From Pyxidicoccus trucidator (GTDB lineage Bacteria; Myxococcota; Myxococcia; Myxococcales; Myxococcaceae), in NCBI RefSeq assembly GCF_010894435.1, contig NZ_JAAIXZ010000006.1, forward strand, positions 310,001-374,000: a stretch of 64,000 nt of DNA, written 5' to 3'. Positions 1 through 9,553 of the stretch are shown here, piece by piece. The notes beneath the pieces are model-generated. The model was given only the letters and a program-made list of their open reading frames with translations. It ran no database searches and was not told the origin of the DNA. The first letter of the stretch is position 1, and every line of letters begins with the position of its first letter. A program made the translations under genes and the position numbers.

Positions 1-91
1 AACCTTCCGCCTCCTCCGCCTGCCCCGCGGGCCCGTTCGAACAGGCCACGGCCGTCAACAGCGTGACTGCACATACGAAGAGCTTCTTCAT
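1..91 (-). CDS. Lipoprotein, N-terminal part only (cut by window edge)
   Basis: The first 30 codons of a minus-strand gene begin at ATG 91-89 and read MKKLFVCAVTLLTAVACSNG and onward. There is a short positive N-region, a hydrophobic core and a lipobox (TAVAC, lipid-modified Cys at residue 17), so the product should be exported and lipid anchored. The mature part starts Ser-Asn-Gly, and a Gly/Pro/Gln/Glu-rich stretch follows. The remainder lies outside the window, so no function can be given. Confidence 0.7.
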   Translation of the reverse strand, partial: MKKLFVCAVTLLTAVACSNGPAGQAEEAEG

Positions 92-382
92 CTCGGTCTC
101 GATTCCGTGAGGTGGGGGGACAAAAAGCCGGGCAGGGTAGAAAGCTCCACCCTGCCCGACCAACCCGAATACTCAGAAAACGAGAAACCTTCTAGAGAGT
201 TGGCGCGGACCCACCCTTTCCCACCCTGCCCTCTGTGGTCCGCGGGGCAAGGCTCGCTGTTCAGCTCCGTGGGCCAGGCATCGGCGTAATTCCGCGCGAC
301 ACGCACGTTCATCAGCGGCACATGGAACGGGGCGCAGGGAGCAAGCTGCGTAAGCTGCTCACCGACCTTCAGGAGCCCCGGC
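92..382. other. Intergenic stretch between lipoprotein and Imm11 gene
   Basis: This 291-base stretch separates divergent genes. No convincing gene was found on either strand. The open frames here are short, lack ribosome binding sites and show no family motif. It should hold the promoters of both neighbours, but no clear -35/-10 pair stood out. Toxin genes usually sit directly upstream of Imm11-type genes; none is recognisable here. Confidence 0.4.
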
Positions 383-946
383 ATGCGGTACTTCCGACTG
401 TTCGAAGACCTCTACATCCCGGGGCGCTGGTACCTGGACACGCCTCTTGACGGCCAGGGGGAGGCGTCGGGCAGCTGGCTCTTCATGCAGGGAGCGCCCG
501 CCTCCGTAGAGGGAGCCTTCAAAGTGAACCTCTTCAAGCGCGGCAAGCAGCTCGACTTCTCCATGGCGGACGCGGGCTCCGTGCCCGTCATCCACCCGAA
601 GCTTGTATCTGTCTTCGCGGAACTGGCGCCCGGTGACGTGCAGCTATTCTCAGTGACGGTCGAAGGGCAGCCAGAGCCGTACTCCATCGTCAACGTCACG
701 AGGGTGGTGAAGTGCATTGACGACGCCGCGTGCACAGAGGTCCAGTACTGGAAGCCAGAGGACGGGCGTCCAGAAAAGACGGGCCGATACCGAAGCGTGC
801 TCGACCTCCGCATCGACAAAGCGAGGGTGGGCGGCGCGAAGATCTTCCGCACCTGGGGCTGGAACGTGGAACTCATCGTCTCCGAGGACTTCAAGGACGC
901 GATGGAGCGCACTGGCGCCAGCGGAATGGAGTTCACGGAGGTGTAG
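383..946 (+). CDS. Imm11 (DUF1629) family immunity-like protein
   Basis: A 187-residue cytoplasmic protein starting MRYFRLFEDLYIPGRW, a head typical of the Imm11/DUF1629 family expanded in myxobacteria. Other family-like stretches are VFAELAPGDVQLF, VTRVVKCIDD and YRSVLDLRIDKARVG, with the closing FRTWGWNVELIVSE. The family is thought to protect against polymorphic toxins delivered between neighbouring cells. The start is supported by AGGAG seven bases upstream. The usual partner, a toxin-type lipoprotein immediately upstream, is not recognisable, so this may be an orphan immunity gene kept against toxins of kin. The family call is from recall of conserved motifs; the immunity role is inferred from the family. 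Confidence 0.7.
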   Translation: MRYFRLFEDLYIPGRWYLDTPLDGQGEASGSWLFMQGAPASVEGAFKVNLFKRGKQLDFSMADAGSVPVIHPKLVSVFAELAPGDVQLFSVTVEGQPEPYSIVNVTRVVKCIDDAACTEVQYWKPEDGRPEKTGRYRSVLDLRIDKARVGGAKIFRTWGWNVELIVSEDFKDAMERTGASGMEFTEV

Positions 947-959
947 ACGCTCCGCGCCA

Positions 960-2474
960 TCACGCGCGGGCAATCACCGTATCCACGATCTTCGCCGAGC
1001 ACAGCACCGCGGGCAGCCCCGCTCCAGGATGAGTCCCTGCCCCGACCATGTACAGCCGCTCCACGTCCTCACTCTGCGCCTGTGCACGAAGGAACGTGGT
1101 CTGCATCAGCGTGGGAGCAAAGCTGAACGCGGCGCCACGGAATGACCTCAATTCGTCGCGGAAGTGCTCCGGCGTGAAGACTCGCGACGTCGCCAGTTCC
1201 TCGCCAAGCCCGGGCAACACGGTGCGCTCCAGGCGCTCCTGAAGCGCGCGCCGGAAGGACTCCGCCCGAGTCCTCCAGTCCGTTCCGTCTCCCAGATGCG
1301 GCACCGGAGCCAGCACGTAGAACGTGTCATGCCCCTCTGGCGCCAACGCCGCATCCGTCGCCGTGGGCCGGTGCAGATACAGCAGCGGGTCTGCGGACGG
1401 CGCGCCCGGTCCGGCCAGCCCGGAGAACATGCCCCGGAAGTCCCTTCCGAACAGCAGCGTGTGGTGCGCAACCTCCGGGTACTGCCTCCGCGTGCCGAAG
1501 TACCAGAGGAACGCGCTCATCGAATAGCGCGCCCGGTTGATGCGCTCGTCCGTCCAGTGCCGTCGCACGTGCCCCGGCAGCAGATACCGGTACGTCCACG
1601 CCGCGTCCGCGTTCGACACCACCGCATCCGCCGGCAGCCACGTCCCATCCCCCAGCCGTACGCCCGTGGCCCGCCGTCCTTCGAGCGTGATCTCCGTCAC
1701 CTCGCTGTCGTACCGCACCTCCCCGCCCAGCCCCTCCAGCAGCGCCACCAGCCCTCTCACCAGCGCCCCCGTGCCGCCCACCGGAAAGAACGCGCCCCAC
1801 CGCCGCTCCACGAACTGGATGGACGCATACACCGCGCTCGCGGGCGTGAAGGGGCTCCCACCAATCAGCAGCGGATGGAAGCTGAGCGCCTGCCGCAACC
1901 GCTCGTCCTTCACGTGCTTGGACACCAGCCCGTACATCGTGCGGAACGCCTCATCCCGCAGCAACGCCGGGGTGAACGGCGCCAGGCTCAGCAGGCCCGG
2001 CACGGGTGCGCTCATCAGCGGGCCGATGCCCGCCTCGTACATCCGCTCCACGCGCTCACTCAGTGCGTCGAAGCCCGCCACATCCCCAGGGGACATTCGT
2101 CGCACGGCCGCGCGCATGGCCTCGCGGCCCGTGTGGTAGTCGAACGTGGCCCCGTCCGGGAACCGCATCCGATACAGCGGCTCCACCGGGCGCAATTCCA
2201 CATGGTCCGCGAGCCGCTGCCCCGCCAGCGCCCACAGCTCCTCCAGCAGGTGCGGGCAGGTGATGACCGTGGGGCCCGCGTCGAAGGTGAAGCCGTCCTG
2301 CTGGAAGGCGTTCGCCCGCCCGCCTGGTCCGTCCCGCCGCTCCAGCACCGTGACGCGCCAGCCGCGCGCCGCCAGTCGCACCGCCGCCGCCAGCCCTCCG
2401 AAGCCACTGCCAATGACGAGCGCGCGCCTGTCACCGCTCCGCGCTGCCATTCCCACCATGCCCGAAGGTCTCAT
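960..2474 (-). CDS. crtI: Phytoene desaturase (CrtI/CarC type)
   Basis: A 504-residue FAD enzyme that desaturates 15-cis-phytoene toward neurosporene or lycopene at the membrane, an early step of carotenoid synthesis. Seen: an N-terminal dinucleotide motif (VIGSGFGGLAAAVRLAARGW), RRDGPGGRA, the FDAGPTVITCP stretch, and the C-terminal flavin motif GAGTHPGAGLPAVLCSAK, all characteristic of bacterial CrtI. The start at 2474 is preceded by AGGTGA at seven bases; two further in-frame ATGs (2459, 2450) are possible. It stands alone, divergent from the giant kinase. In Myxococcus xanthus one phytoene desaturase gene (carC) is also unlinked to the main carotenoid operon and is light-induced, so this may be its counterpart. 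That equivalence is inference, and no CarQ-type promoter was identified by eye. Confidence 0.9.
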   Translation of the reverse strand: MRPSGMVGMAARSGDRRALVIGSGFGGLAAAVRLAARGWRVTVLERRDGPGGRANAFQQDGFTFDAGPTVITCPHLLEELWALAGQRLADHVELRPVEPLYRMRFPDGATFDYHTGREAMRAAVRRMSPGDVAGFDALSERVERMYEAGIGPLMSAPVPGLLSLAPFTPALLRDEAFRTMYGLVSKHVKDERLRQALSFHPLLIGGSPFTPASAVYASIQFVERRWGAFFPVGGTGALVRGLVALLEGLGGEVRYDSEVTEITLEGRRATGVRLGDGTWLPADAVVSNADAAWTYRYLLPGHVRRHWTDERINRARYSMSAFLWYFGTRRQYPEVAHHTLLFGRDFRGMFSGLAGPGAPSADPLLYLHRPTATDAALAPEGHDTFYVLAPVPHLGDGTDWRTRAESFRRALQERLERTVLPGLGEELATSRVFTPEHFRDELRSFRGAAFSFAPTLMQTTFLRAQAQSEDVERLYMVGAGTHPGAGLPAVLCSAKIVDTVIARA

Positions 2475-2636
2475 CACCGTGTCACCTGCATCGCATACCC
2501 TGGCGGACGCTCCAACCCTGGACGGCGTGCATGCGCCCCCCAATCCATCCGGGCCTTTGTTGCGAGCCCTGGGGGGCAGGGCTAGCCTCGCTTCTCTCAC
2601 GGGGGGCGCGCCCCTGGGCGCGCACAGGTGTACGCA

Positions 2637-5600
2637 ATGATTGAGGTCCCCGGCTTCCGGATCGTCAGAGAGCTCGCCACCTCCGGCGCCTTCCTATGGC
2701 TGCGGGCCACGCGTGAAGCGGACGGCGCCTCCGTCACCCTCAAGGTCCCCGAGACCTCGCGCCCCACCTCCCCCGCCGCACGGCTCCGCCATGAGCTCGA
2801 GCTGACGCAAGCCCTGCGCATCGACGGCGTCCTCCAGGCCCTGGAGCTGGCGGAGCTACGCGCGGGTACCCCCGTCCTCGTGCTCGAAGGCTTCGGTGAG
2901 ACGACGCTCGCTCAGCGCCTCGCCCGGGGCCCCCTGGAGCCTCGCGAGGCGTGCCGCATCGCCCTGTCGCTGGCCCGCACCCTGGGCGCCATCCACGCGA
3001 CGGGCATCGTCCACCGCGACCTCCACCCCGGCTGCGTGCTGCTGGGTGCGGACGGCGAGGCCGTGAAGCTCACCGGCTTCACCCTGGCCACGCGCCGCCC
3101 CCGCGCCGAGGTGGCCCCGGTGCCGCCGGACCGCCTGGAAGGCACCCTCGAATACCTGTCGCCCGAGGGCACGGGCCGCACCCACCGCAGCGTGGACTCG
3201 CGCAGCGACTTCTACTCGCTGGGCGTCGTGCTCTACGAGCTGCTCACCGGGCGTCGCCCCTTCGCCGACACCGACGCGCTGGGCCTCATCCACGCGCACG
3301 TGGCCCTGCCTCCCCCGCCCCCGGGCTCGCTGGTGCCGGGCCTGCCCCGGCCGCTCTCGGACATCGCGCTCAAGCTGCTCGCGAAGTCGCCCGAGGACCG
3401 CTACCAGAGCGCCTACGGCCTGGTGGCGGACCTCCAGGCCTGCCTGGACGCACTGGAGGGCACCGGCACGGTGGCCCCCTTCGAGCTCGGCGCGAAGGAC
3501 GTGCCCGAGCGCTTCACCGCCCCCGACCGGCTCTATGGGCGCGAGGCCCAGCAGGCCGCGCTGCGGGACGCCTTCGAGCACGCCGTCTCCGGCCGCTCCG
3601 GCTTCGTGCTCCTCACCGGCGCGGCGGGCATGGGCAAGTCGACCCTCACCGGCACGCTCAAGCGCCCCGTTTCCGAGCGCCACGGCCTGTTCGTGCGCGG
3701 CAAGTACGACCAGTTCCTCCGCGACACGCCCTACAGCGGCATCTTCGAGGCCTTCCGCGACGTGGCCCGAGGCCTCCTCAGCGAGGAGGAAGAGGCACTG
3801 GCCGCGTCGAGGCGCCGCCTGCTGGACGCCGTGGGTGACATGGGCCGGCTGGTGGTGGACGCAGTGCCGCGCATGGCGCTGGTGCTGGGCGAGCAGCCCC
3901 CCGTGCCCGAGCTGGGGCCCGCCGAGTCGGAGCTGCGCTTCCAACTGGTGCTGCGCAAGCTCGTCGCCGCGCTCGCCACGCGCGAGCACCCGCTCGTCGT
4001 CGTGCTGGATGACGTGCAGTGGACCGACAGCGCCAGCCTCCAGCTCCTGCGGCTGCTCCTCTCCGACCGCGACATCGGCCACCTGCTGGTGGTGGCGGCG
4101 TGCCGCTCCGAGGAGCTGACGCCGGACCACCCGGTGGAGGGGCTCGCCCGTGCGCTGCACGAGGACGGCACGCCGGTGCGACGAATCGCGCTGGAGCCGC
4201 TGTCCCCCGAGCACCTGGCCCGGCTGGTGGCGGACGTATTCCCTCCCGCCGCCGGACAGCCGGACGCACAGCTCGGCGCGCTGGTGCTCTCGCTCACGGA
4301 GGGCAACCCGTTCTTCGCCGTGCAGCTGCTGCGGACCTTCTACGAGCGCGGCCTCGTCCGCTTCGACGCGGAGGGCGGCGGCTTCCGCTGGGACGCCGGT
4401 GCGCTGCGCGGCCAGGACTTCAGCGACGGCGTGGTGGCGCTGCTCACCTCCCGCATCCGCGAGCTGAGCCCCGCCGCCCAGGCGGTGCTCCCCTGGGCCG
4501 CCGCGCTGGGCCACACCTTCGACCTGCGCAGCCTCGCCATCGTCCTGGAGCGCACGCCCGCCGAGGCCGCCGAAGGGCTGGGCGAGGTGCTCCAGGCCGG
4601 GCTCGTGGCCCCCATGGGCGAGCCCGACGCCGAGTCGGGTGGCGCGTACCAGTTCACCCATGACCGCGTGCAGCAGGCCGCGCTGGAGCTGACGCCCTCC
4701 GCCGAGCGCCCGGAGCTCCACGCGCGCATCGGCCGCCTGCTCCTGCGCCACACGCCGCCCGAGCGGCTGGATGAGGGGCTCGTCGACCTCGTCAGTCACT
4801 TCCACCTCGCGCTCCCGGTGCTGAAGGACGTGGACGAGCGGCACCGCGTCGCGGCCCTGGACCTGCGCGCTGGCCGGAGCGCCAAGTCGCGCGGCGCATG
4901 GTCCGGGGCGCTGCGGCTGCTCTCCACCGGCCTGTCGCTGGTGGGCGAGGACGGCTGGAAGAAGGACCGCCGGCTCACCTTCGACTTGCACGTGGACGCG
5001 GCCGAGGCGGCCTACCTCGCCGCGGACTTCGACCTGATGGAGCGCCTGGCCGCCGCCGCCCTGGCCCACGCGGTAGATGGCGCGGAGGAGGTCCGCGTCC
5101 AGGAGGTCCGGCTCCAGTGCTACTCGCACCGGGGCGAGCACGCGCGCGGCGTGGACCTGGGCCTGGAGGTGCTGCGCAAGCTGGGCCAGCCGCTGCCCGC
5201 GAATCCCAAGCCCCCGCACGTGCTGGCCGCGGTGGCGAAGACGAAGCTGCGCCTGGGCCTGCGCAAGCCCGAGGACCTGGAGGCCCTGCCCGAGGGCACG
5301 GACCCGCTGCTGCTGGCCACGCTGCGGCTGCTGGTGAAGCTGTCCTCGGTGGCCTTCATGGCCCGGCCCCTGCTCTTCCCGCTGGTGGTGCTGCGCATCC
5401 TCCAGCTCACCATCCACCATGGCGCCACGGGCGTGGCCGCCTTCGGGTACGTGGGCTACGGGCTGATGCTCAGCGTGCACCTGGGCAACCCCGAGGAGGG
5501 CTTCCGCTACGGCCGGCTCGCGCTGAAGACGCTGGACCGCTTCCAGGCGGAGAGCCTGCGGTCCATGGTGACGTTCGTCTTCAACCTCTTCATCCGCCAC

Positions 5601-7970
5601 TGGAAGGAGCCGCTCTCCGCCTGCATCGAGGACTTCCACGTCGCCGCCCGGAAGGGCCAGGAGATGGGCGACATCGAGTACTTCGGCTACGCCGCGAGCG
5701 CCGCCTGCGCCACCTCCGTCATCGCCCGGGACGGCCTGGCCGAGGGCGGGCCGCGCATCGACCGCTACCGCGACGCGCTCGCCGCGCACCGACACAAGAA
5801 CGTGCCCTTCGTCGAGTACATGCGCCACACGCTCGACGCGCTCACCGGCACCTTCACCGGAGACGCGGACGCGCGCGAGGAGGCGCTGGTCGCCCCATAC
5901 CGACAGCTCGACTATGCGAATGGCATCGCCACCTGCGACGTGCTGCGCACCCTGCGCCGCTGGTTGTCGGGCGACGCGCGCGGAACGCTGGCGAGCGCGG
6001 AGGCCATCGACGCCCGGGTGGAGCTCATCGCCGGGCAGATCTACCTGCCCTGGTACAAGTTCTTCCAAGGGCTGGCGCTCATCGCCCTCCACCCCACCCG
6101 GGGCCCGCTGGAGCGGCTGCGCGCCTCGCGCGCCATCGACGCCATCCGCAAGTCCATGCGCGGCTGGGCCCGCCTGGCCCCCATGAACTACGGCGCCCGG
6201 GCGGAGTTGCTCGACGCCGAGCGGGCCCGCCTGGACGGAGAGAAGGACGCCGCGGCGGATGGGTATGACCGCGCCATCCGGCTGGCCCGGCAGTACGGGC
6301 TGTCGCTCGACGAGGGCGTGGCCTGCGAGGCCGCCGCCCGCTTCCACCTCAAGGAGGGCCGCGAGTCCGTGGCCCGCGCGTACCTGGAGGACTCGCGCCA
6401 CGCCTTCCTGCGCTGGGGCGCTCGCGCCGTCGCCGCGAGGCTGGAGCGCGAGCACCCGCGCCTGCTGCCCTCCGCCCCCACCGTGCCCGAGCCCGCTCGC
6501 GCCGAGGAGGCCGCCGGGACTCCGCTGGCCGCCTTGGACCTGGAGTCGGTGCTCAAGACGGCGCGCGCGCTGTCCGGCGAAATCGTCCTGGGCAAGCTGC
6601 TGCGCAAGCTGATGACGCTGGTCATCGAGAATGCCGGCGCCCGGCGCGGCTTCCTCATCCTGAAGAAGCCGGAAGGGCTCTTCATCGAAGCCGAGGGCTC
6701 GGTGGACGGCACCACCGTGGTGGTGGAGCAGGCCGTGCCGGTGGAGTCCTCCACCGCGCTGCCGGCCTCCCTCATCCACTACGTGGTGCGCACCGGAGAG
6801 ACGGTCATCCTCCACGACGCGGCGGCCGAGGAGCCCTTCTCCGAGGACCCCTACATCCGAGGCGCCCGGCCCAAGTCCGTGCTCTGCAGCCCGCTGTTGA
6901 AGCAGGGCTCGCTCACCGGCGTGCTGTACCTGGAGAACGACGCCACCCCCGGGGCCTTCACCCGCGAGCGACTGGAGGTGCTGCGCCTGCTGTCATTCCA
7001 GGCGGCCATCTCCCTGGAGAACGCCGGGCTGTACGCCAGCCTGGAGGACTACAGCCGCACGCTGGAGCGCCGCGTGGAGGAGCGCACCACCGAAATCCAG
7101 CGGAAGAATGCCGAGCTCGCCGAGACGCTCAGCCGCCTCCAGGAGATGCAGCGCCAGCTGGTGGCACAGGAGAAGCTCGCGTCCCTGGGCGCGCTCACCG
7201 CCGGCATCGCCCACGAGCTGCAGAACCCGCTCAACTTCGTGAACAACTTCTCCGACCTGTCCATGCGGCTGGCCCGCGAGCTGGAGGAGGCCCTGCGCGC
7301 CCTGGCCAGCAGGTTGGACGGCCCGGCCATTGAGGACGTGCTGGAGCTGCTGGAAGACCTGCGCCAGAACTCGCAGCGCATCAACACGCACGGCCGCCGC
7401 GCGTCGGACATCATCAAGACGATGCTGCGGCACTCGCGCCGCTCGGAGGGGACGCGCTCCCGCGCGGACCTCAACAACCTGGTGCGCGACAGCCTGAGCC
7501 TGGCCTCGCAGGGGCTGCGCAGCCGCCCGGGCGGCGCCGCCGTGCAGCTGGAGTCCGACCTGGACGGGGCCGTGGGCATCGTCGAGCTGGTGGCCAGCGA
7601 CATCAGCCGCCTGTTCATCAACATCCTGGAGAACGCCTTCTACGCCGCCGTGCAGAAGCAACAGGAGTCCGGCGCCGGCTTCACCCCGCGCATCGACGTC
7701 CGCACCCGCCGCCTGGGCGACAAGGTGGAGCTGCGCGTGCGCGACAACGGCGTCGGCATCCCCGAGCACATCCGCGAGAAGCTCTTCCACCCCTTCTTCA
7801 CCACCAAGCCCGCGGGCGTGGGCACCGGCCTGGGCCTGTCGCTCTGCCACGACATCGTCCAGGAGCACCAGGGCGAGATTCGCGTGGAGAGCGAGCCCGG
7901 AGCGTACGCCGAGTTCATCATCACCCTGCCCGCCCCCCTCGCCGCGTCCTCCTCAGGCGCCGCCGCCTGA
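2637..7970 (+). CDS. Protein kinase-like / AAA ATPase / GAF / histidine kinase giant
   Basis: A 1777-residue cytoplasmic multidomain signalling protein. Order seen: a protein-kinase fold (about 5-270), an AAA/STAND-type ATPase with Walker A GAAGMGKST (about 328-336), a long alpha-helical TPR-like region, a GAF domain (about 1300-1470), a coiled coil, and HisKA with phosphoacceptor His about 1526 in GIAHELQNPLNFVNNF. HATPase with DNGVGIPEHI and GTGLGLSL follows. The ATG at 2637 is chosen because AGGTG lies six bases upstream; a GTG at 2628 is the alternative. The kinase fold has lost key residues: the catalytic loop reads HRDLHPGC (Asn replaced by Cys) and the DFG position reads TGF (Asp replaced by Thr). 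It is probably a pseudokinase sensing module controlling an active histidine kinase. No response regulator is adjacent. Confidence 0.9.
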   Translation: MIEVPGFRIVRELATSGAFLWLRATREADGASVTLKVPETSRPTSPAARLRHELELTQALRIDGVLQALELAELRAGTPVLVLEGFGETTLAQRLARGPLEPREACRIALSLARTLGAIHATGIVHRDLHPGCVLLGADGEAVKLTGFTLATRRPRAEVAPVPPDRLEGTLEYLSPEGTGRTHRSVDSRSDFYSLGVVLYELLTGRRPFADTDALGLIHAHVALPPPPPGSLVPGLPRPLSDIALKLLAKSPEDRYQSAYGLVADLQACLDALEGTGTVAPFELGAKDVPERFTAPDRLYGREAQQAALRDAFEHAVSGRSGFVLLTGAAGMGKSTLTGTLKRPVSERHGLFVRGKYDQFLRDTPYSGIFEAFRDVARGLLSEEEEALAASRRRLLDAVGDMGRLVVDAVPRMALVLGEQPPVPELGPAESELRFQLVLRKLVAALATREHPLVVVLDDVQWTDSASLQLLRLLLSDRDIGHLLVVAACRSEELTPDHPVEGLARALHEDGTPVRRIALEPLSPEHLARLVADVFPPAAGQPDAQLGALVLSLTEGNPFFAVQLLRTFYERGLVRFDAEGGGFRWDAGALRGQDFSDGVVALLTSRIRELSPAAQAVLPWAAALGHTFDLRSLAIVLERTPAEAAEGLGEVLQAGLVAPMGEPDAESGGAYQFTHDRVQQAALELTPSAERPELHARIGRLLLRHTPPERLDEGLVDLVSHFHLALPVLKDVDERHRVAALDLRAGRSAKSRGAWSGALRLLSTGLSLVGEDGWKKDRRLTFDLHVDAAEAAYLAADFDLMERLAAAALAHAVDGAEEVRVQEVRLQCYSHRGEHARGVDLGLEVLRKLGQPLPANPKPPHVLAAVAKTKLRLGLRKPEDLEALPEGTDPLLLATLRLLVKLSSVAFMARPLLFPLVVLRILQLTIHHGATGVAAFGYVGYGLMLSVHLGNPEEGFRYGRLALKTLDRFQAESLRSMVTFVFNLFIRHWKEPLSACIEDFHVAARKGQEMGDIEYFGYAASAACATSVIARDGLAEGGPRIDRYRDALAAHRHKNVPFVEYMRHTLDALTGTFTGDADAREEALVAPYRQLDYANGIATCDVLRTLRRWLSGDARGTLASAEAIDARVELIAGQIYLPWYKFFQGLALIALHPTRGPLERLRASRAIDAIRKSMRGWARLAPMNYGARAELLDAERARLDGEKDAAADGYDRAIRLARQYGLSLDEGVACEAAARFHLKEGRESVARAYLEDSRHAFLRWGARAVAARLEREHPRLLPSAPTVPEPARAEEAAGTPLAALDLESVLKTARALSGEIVLGKLLRKLMTLVIENAGARRGFLILKKPEGLFIEAEGSVDGTTVVVEQAVPVESSTALPASLIHYVVRTGETVILHDAAAEEPFSEDPYIRGARPKSVLCSPLLKQGSLTGVLYLENDATPGAFTRERLEVLRLLSFQAAISLENAGLYASLEDYSRTLERRVEERTTEIQRKNAELAETLSRLQEMQRQLVAQEKLASLGALTAGIAHELQNPLNFVNNFSDLSMRLARELEEALRALASRLDGPAIEDVLELLEDLRQNSQRINTHGRRASDIIKTMLRHSRRSEGTRSRADLNNLVRDSLSLASQGLRSRPGGAAVQLESDLDGAVGIVELVASDISRLFINILENAFYAAVQKQQESGAGFTPRIDVRTRRLGDKVELRVRDNGVGIPEHIREKLFHPFFTTKPAGVGTGLGLSLCHDIVQEHQGEIRVESEPGAYAEFIITLPAPLAASSSGAAA

Positions 7971-7983
7971 GGCCCCCAAAAGC

Positions 7984-8026
7984 GAAGGCCCCTCTTCCCA
8001 GGGTGGGAAGAAGGGCCTTCTTGCTT
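7984..8026. terminator. Shared terminator between convergent genes
   Basis: A hairpin with 17-base arms (gaaggcccctcttccca and tgggaagaagggccttc, one mismatch) and a GGG loop is followed by ttgctt on the plus side. It sits between the end of the giant kinase gene and the end of clpX, so it can stop transcription from both directions. Confidence 0.85.
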
Positions 8027-8052
8027 CGAAGCTCCGGAGACGAAGCGCGGCG

Positions 8053-9330
8053 CTAGGCCGTCTTCTTCTCCTTCTCCATGACGAGCTGTGGCGGCTCGTG
8101 CTTGGTGATGACCTGCTCGGTGATCTTGCACTCCTTGACGCCCTCGCGGAACGGCACGTCGTACATGATCTCCAGCATCGCGTCCTCCAGGATGGCGCGC
8201 AGGCCGCGCGCTCCGGAGTGACGACGCATCGCCTCGCGGGCGATGGCGCGCAGCGCTTCCTTGGTGAAGGTGAGCTTCACCTTCTCCATCTCGAAGAGCT
8301 TCTGGTACTGCTTCACCAGCGCGTTCTTCGGCTGCGAGAGGATGATGACGAGGTCCTCTTCCTTCAGGTCATTGAGCGTGGCGATCATGGGCAGGCGGCC
8401 GATGAACTCGGGAATCATCCCGAACTTCATCAGGTCCTCCGGCTCCGTCAGCGCCAGCAGCTCGCCCACGCTGCGGTCCTCGCGGTGGGTGATCTTCGCG
8501 CCGAAGCCCAGCCCCTTCTCACCCACGCGGCGCTTGATGACGCCGTCGATGCCGTGGAAGGCACCGCCGCAGATGAAGAGGATGTTCGTCGTGTCGACCT
8601 GGACGTACTCCTGCTGGTTGTACTTCTTCCCGCCGCGCGGCGTGACGTTGGCGCGGGTGCCCTCGATGATCTTCAGCAGGGCCTGCTGCACGCCCTCGCC
8701 GCCGACGTCGCGGGTGGCGCTCGGCATGTCACCCTTGCGGGCAATCTTGTCGATCTCGTCGATGTAGACGATGCCGCGGGCCGCCTTCTCCACGTCGTAG
8801 TCGGCGTTGTGGAGGAGGTTCTGGATGATGTTCTCCACGTCCTCGCCCACGTAGCCGGCCTCGGTGAGGCTGGTCGCGTCGGCGATGGTGAAGGGAACAT
8901 TGAGGAACCGCGCCAGGGACTGGGCCAGCAGCGTCTTGCCGCTGCCCGTAGGGCCGATGAGCAGGATGTTGCTCTTGCTCAGCTCCACGTCCTCGCCGCC
9001 GGGACTCTTCACCCCGGGGCGCGGCCGGGCGGCCGGCTTCTTCTGGTAGATGCGCTTGTAGTGGTTGTAAACCGCCACCGCGAGGACCTTCTTCGCCTGG
9101 TCCTGGCCAATGACGTAGTCGTCGAGGAACGCCTTGATCTCCGCCGGTGTCGGCAGGGAGACCTGGGGCTTGCCTTCCTCTCGCTCGTTCTCATCCGCGA
9201 TGATGTCGTTACAGAGCTTGATGCACTCGTCGCAGATGTAGACCGTCGGCCCGGCAATCAGCTTGCGGACCTCGCGCTGCGATTTACCGCAGAACGAACA
9301 GGACAGGTTGACGTGGTGCTCCTTCTTCAC
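8053..9330 (-). CDS. clpX: ClpX, ATP-dependent unfoldase of Clp protease
   Basis: A 425-residue AAA+ unfoldase that recognises tagged proteins, unfolds them and feeds them to ClpP. Seen: an N-terminal zinc-binding domain (CSFCGK followed by CDECIKLC), Walker A GPTGSGKT, Walker B with YIDEIDKI, the pore-loop and IGF-type regions typical of ClpX, and sensor-2 Arg in the [10 protein letters not shown] segment. The chosen GTG start at 9330 has GGAGG five bases upstream; a GTG at 9348 would add six residues. No clpP or lon gene is adjacent, although clpX is often found beside them, so this may be a stand-alone copy. It converges with the kinase gene and shares its terminator. Confidence 0.95.
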   Translation of the reverse strand: MKKEHHVNLSCSFCGKSQREVRKLIAGPTVYICDECIKLCNDIIADENEREEGKPQVSLPTPAEIKAFLDDYVIGQDQAKKVLAVAVYNHYKRIYQKKPAARPRPGVKSPGGEDVELSKSNILLIGPTGSGKTLLAQSLARFLNVPFTIADATSLTEAGYVGEDVENIIQNLLHNADYDVEKAARGIVYIDEIDKIARKGDMPSATRDVGGEGVQQALLKIIEGTRANVTPRGGKKYNQQEYVQVDTTNILFICGGAFHGIDGVIKRRVGEKGLGFGAKITHREDRSVGELLALTEPEDLMKFGMIPEFIGRLPMIATLNDLKEEDLVIILSQPKNALVKQYQKLFEMEKVKLTFTKEALRAIAREAMRRHSGARGLRAILEDAMLEIMYDVPFREGVKECKITEQVITKHEPPQLVMEKEKKTA

Positions 9331-9444
9331 TGCCGCCTCCGAGTTCACCGACCCCGGGTCCCCCGGAGCCTGCTACGCCGTCCACCGCTCCCCTACCCTC
9401 ACGGCCTGCCCACGTCTCGAACAGCCGTCAGGCCCACCTACATG

Positions 9445-9468
9445 GGGCCCTGAACCACTATAGGGCCC
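9445..9468 (-). promoter_or_regulatory. Candidate clpX promoter element flanked by GGGCCC repeats
   Basis: On the minus strand TATAGT (9462-9457) is a good -10 match upstream of clpX. It lies between two copies of the palindrome GGGCCC (9445-9450 and 9463-9468), which could form an operator-like dyad overlapping the promoter. No good -35 was seen at the expected distance, so this is weak evidence. Confidence 0.3.
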
Positions 9469-9553
9469 TCCCCTTCGGGCAGGAAGCCCGGCGGTACAGG
9501 CCCGTTGCCGAGCGTACATGCCCGGCAGCGGGTCAGCGTTCAGTAACAGCGGT

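Noticed and set aside
235-450. A 71-codon plus-strand frame running into the Imm11 start.
   Set aside because: It begins in non-coding sequence without a ribosome binding site, overlaps the Imm11 gene in another frame, and shows no toxin motif.
2856-6815. A 1319-codon open frame on the minus strand opposite the giant kinase gene.
   Set aside because: It is an antisense shadow caused by very high GC and codon bias; it has no family motifs, an odd amino-acid mix, and no ribosome binding site.
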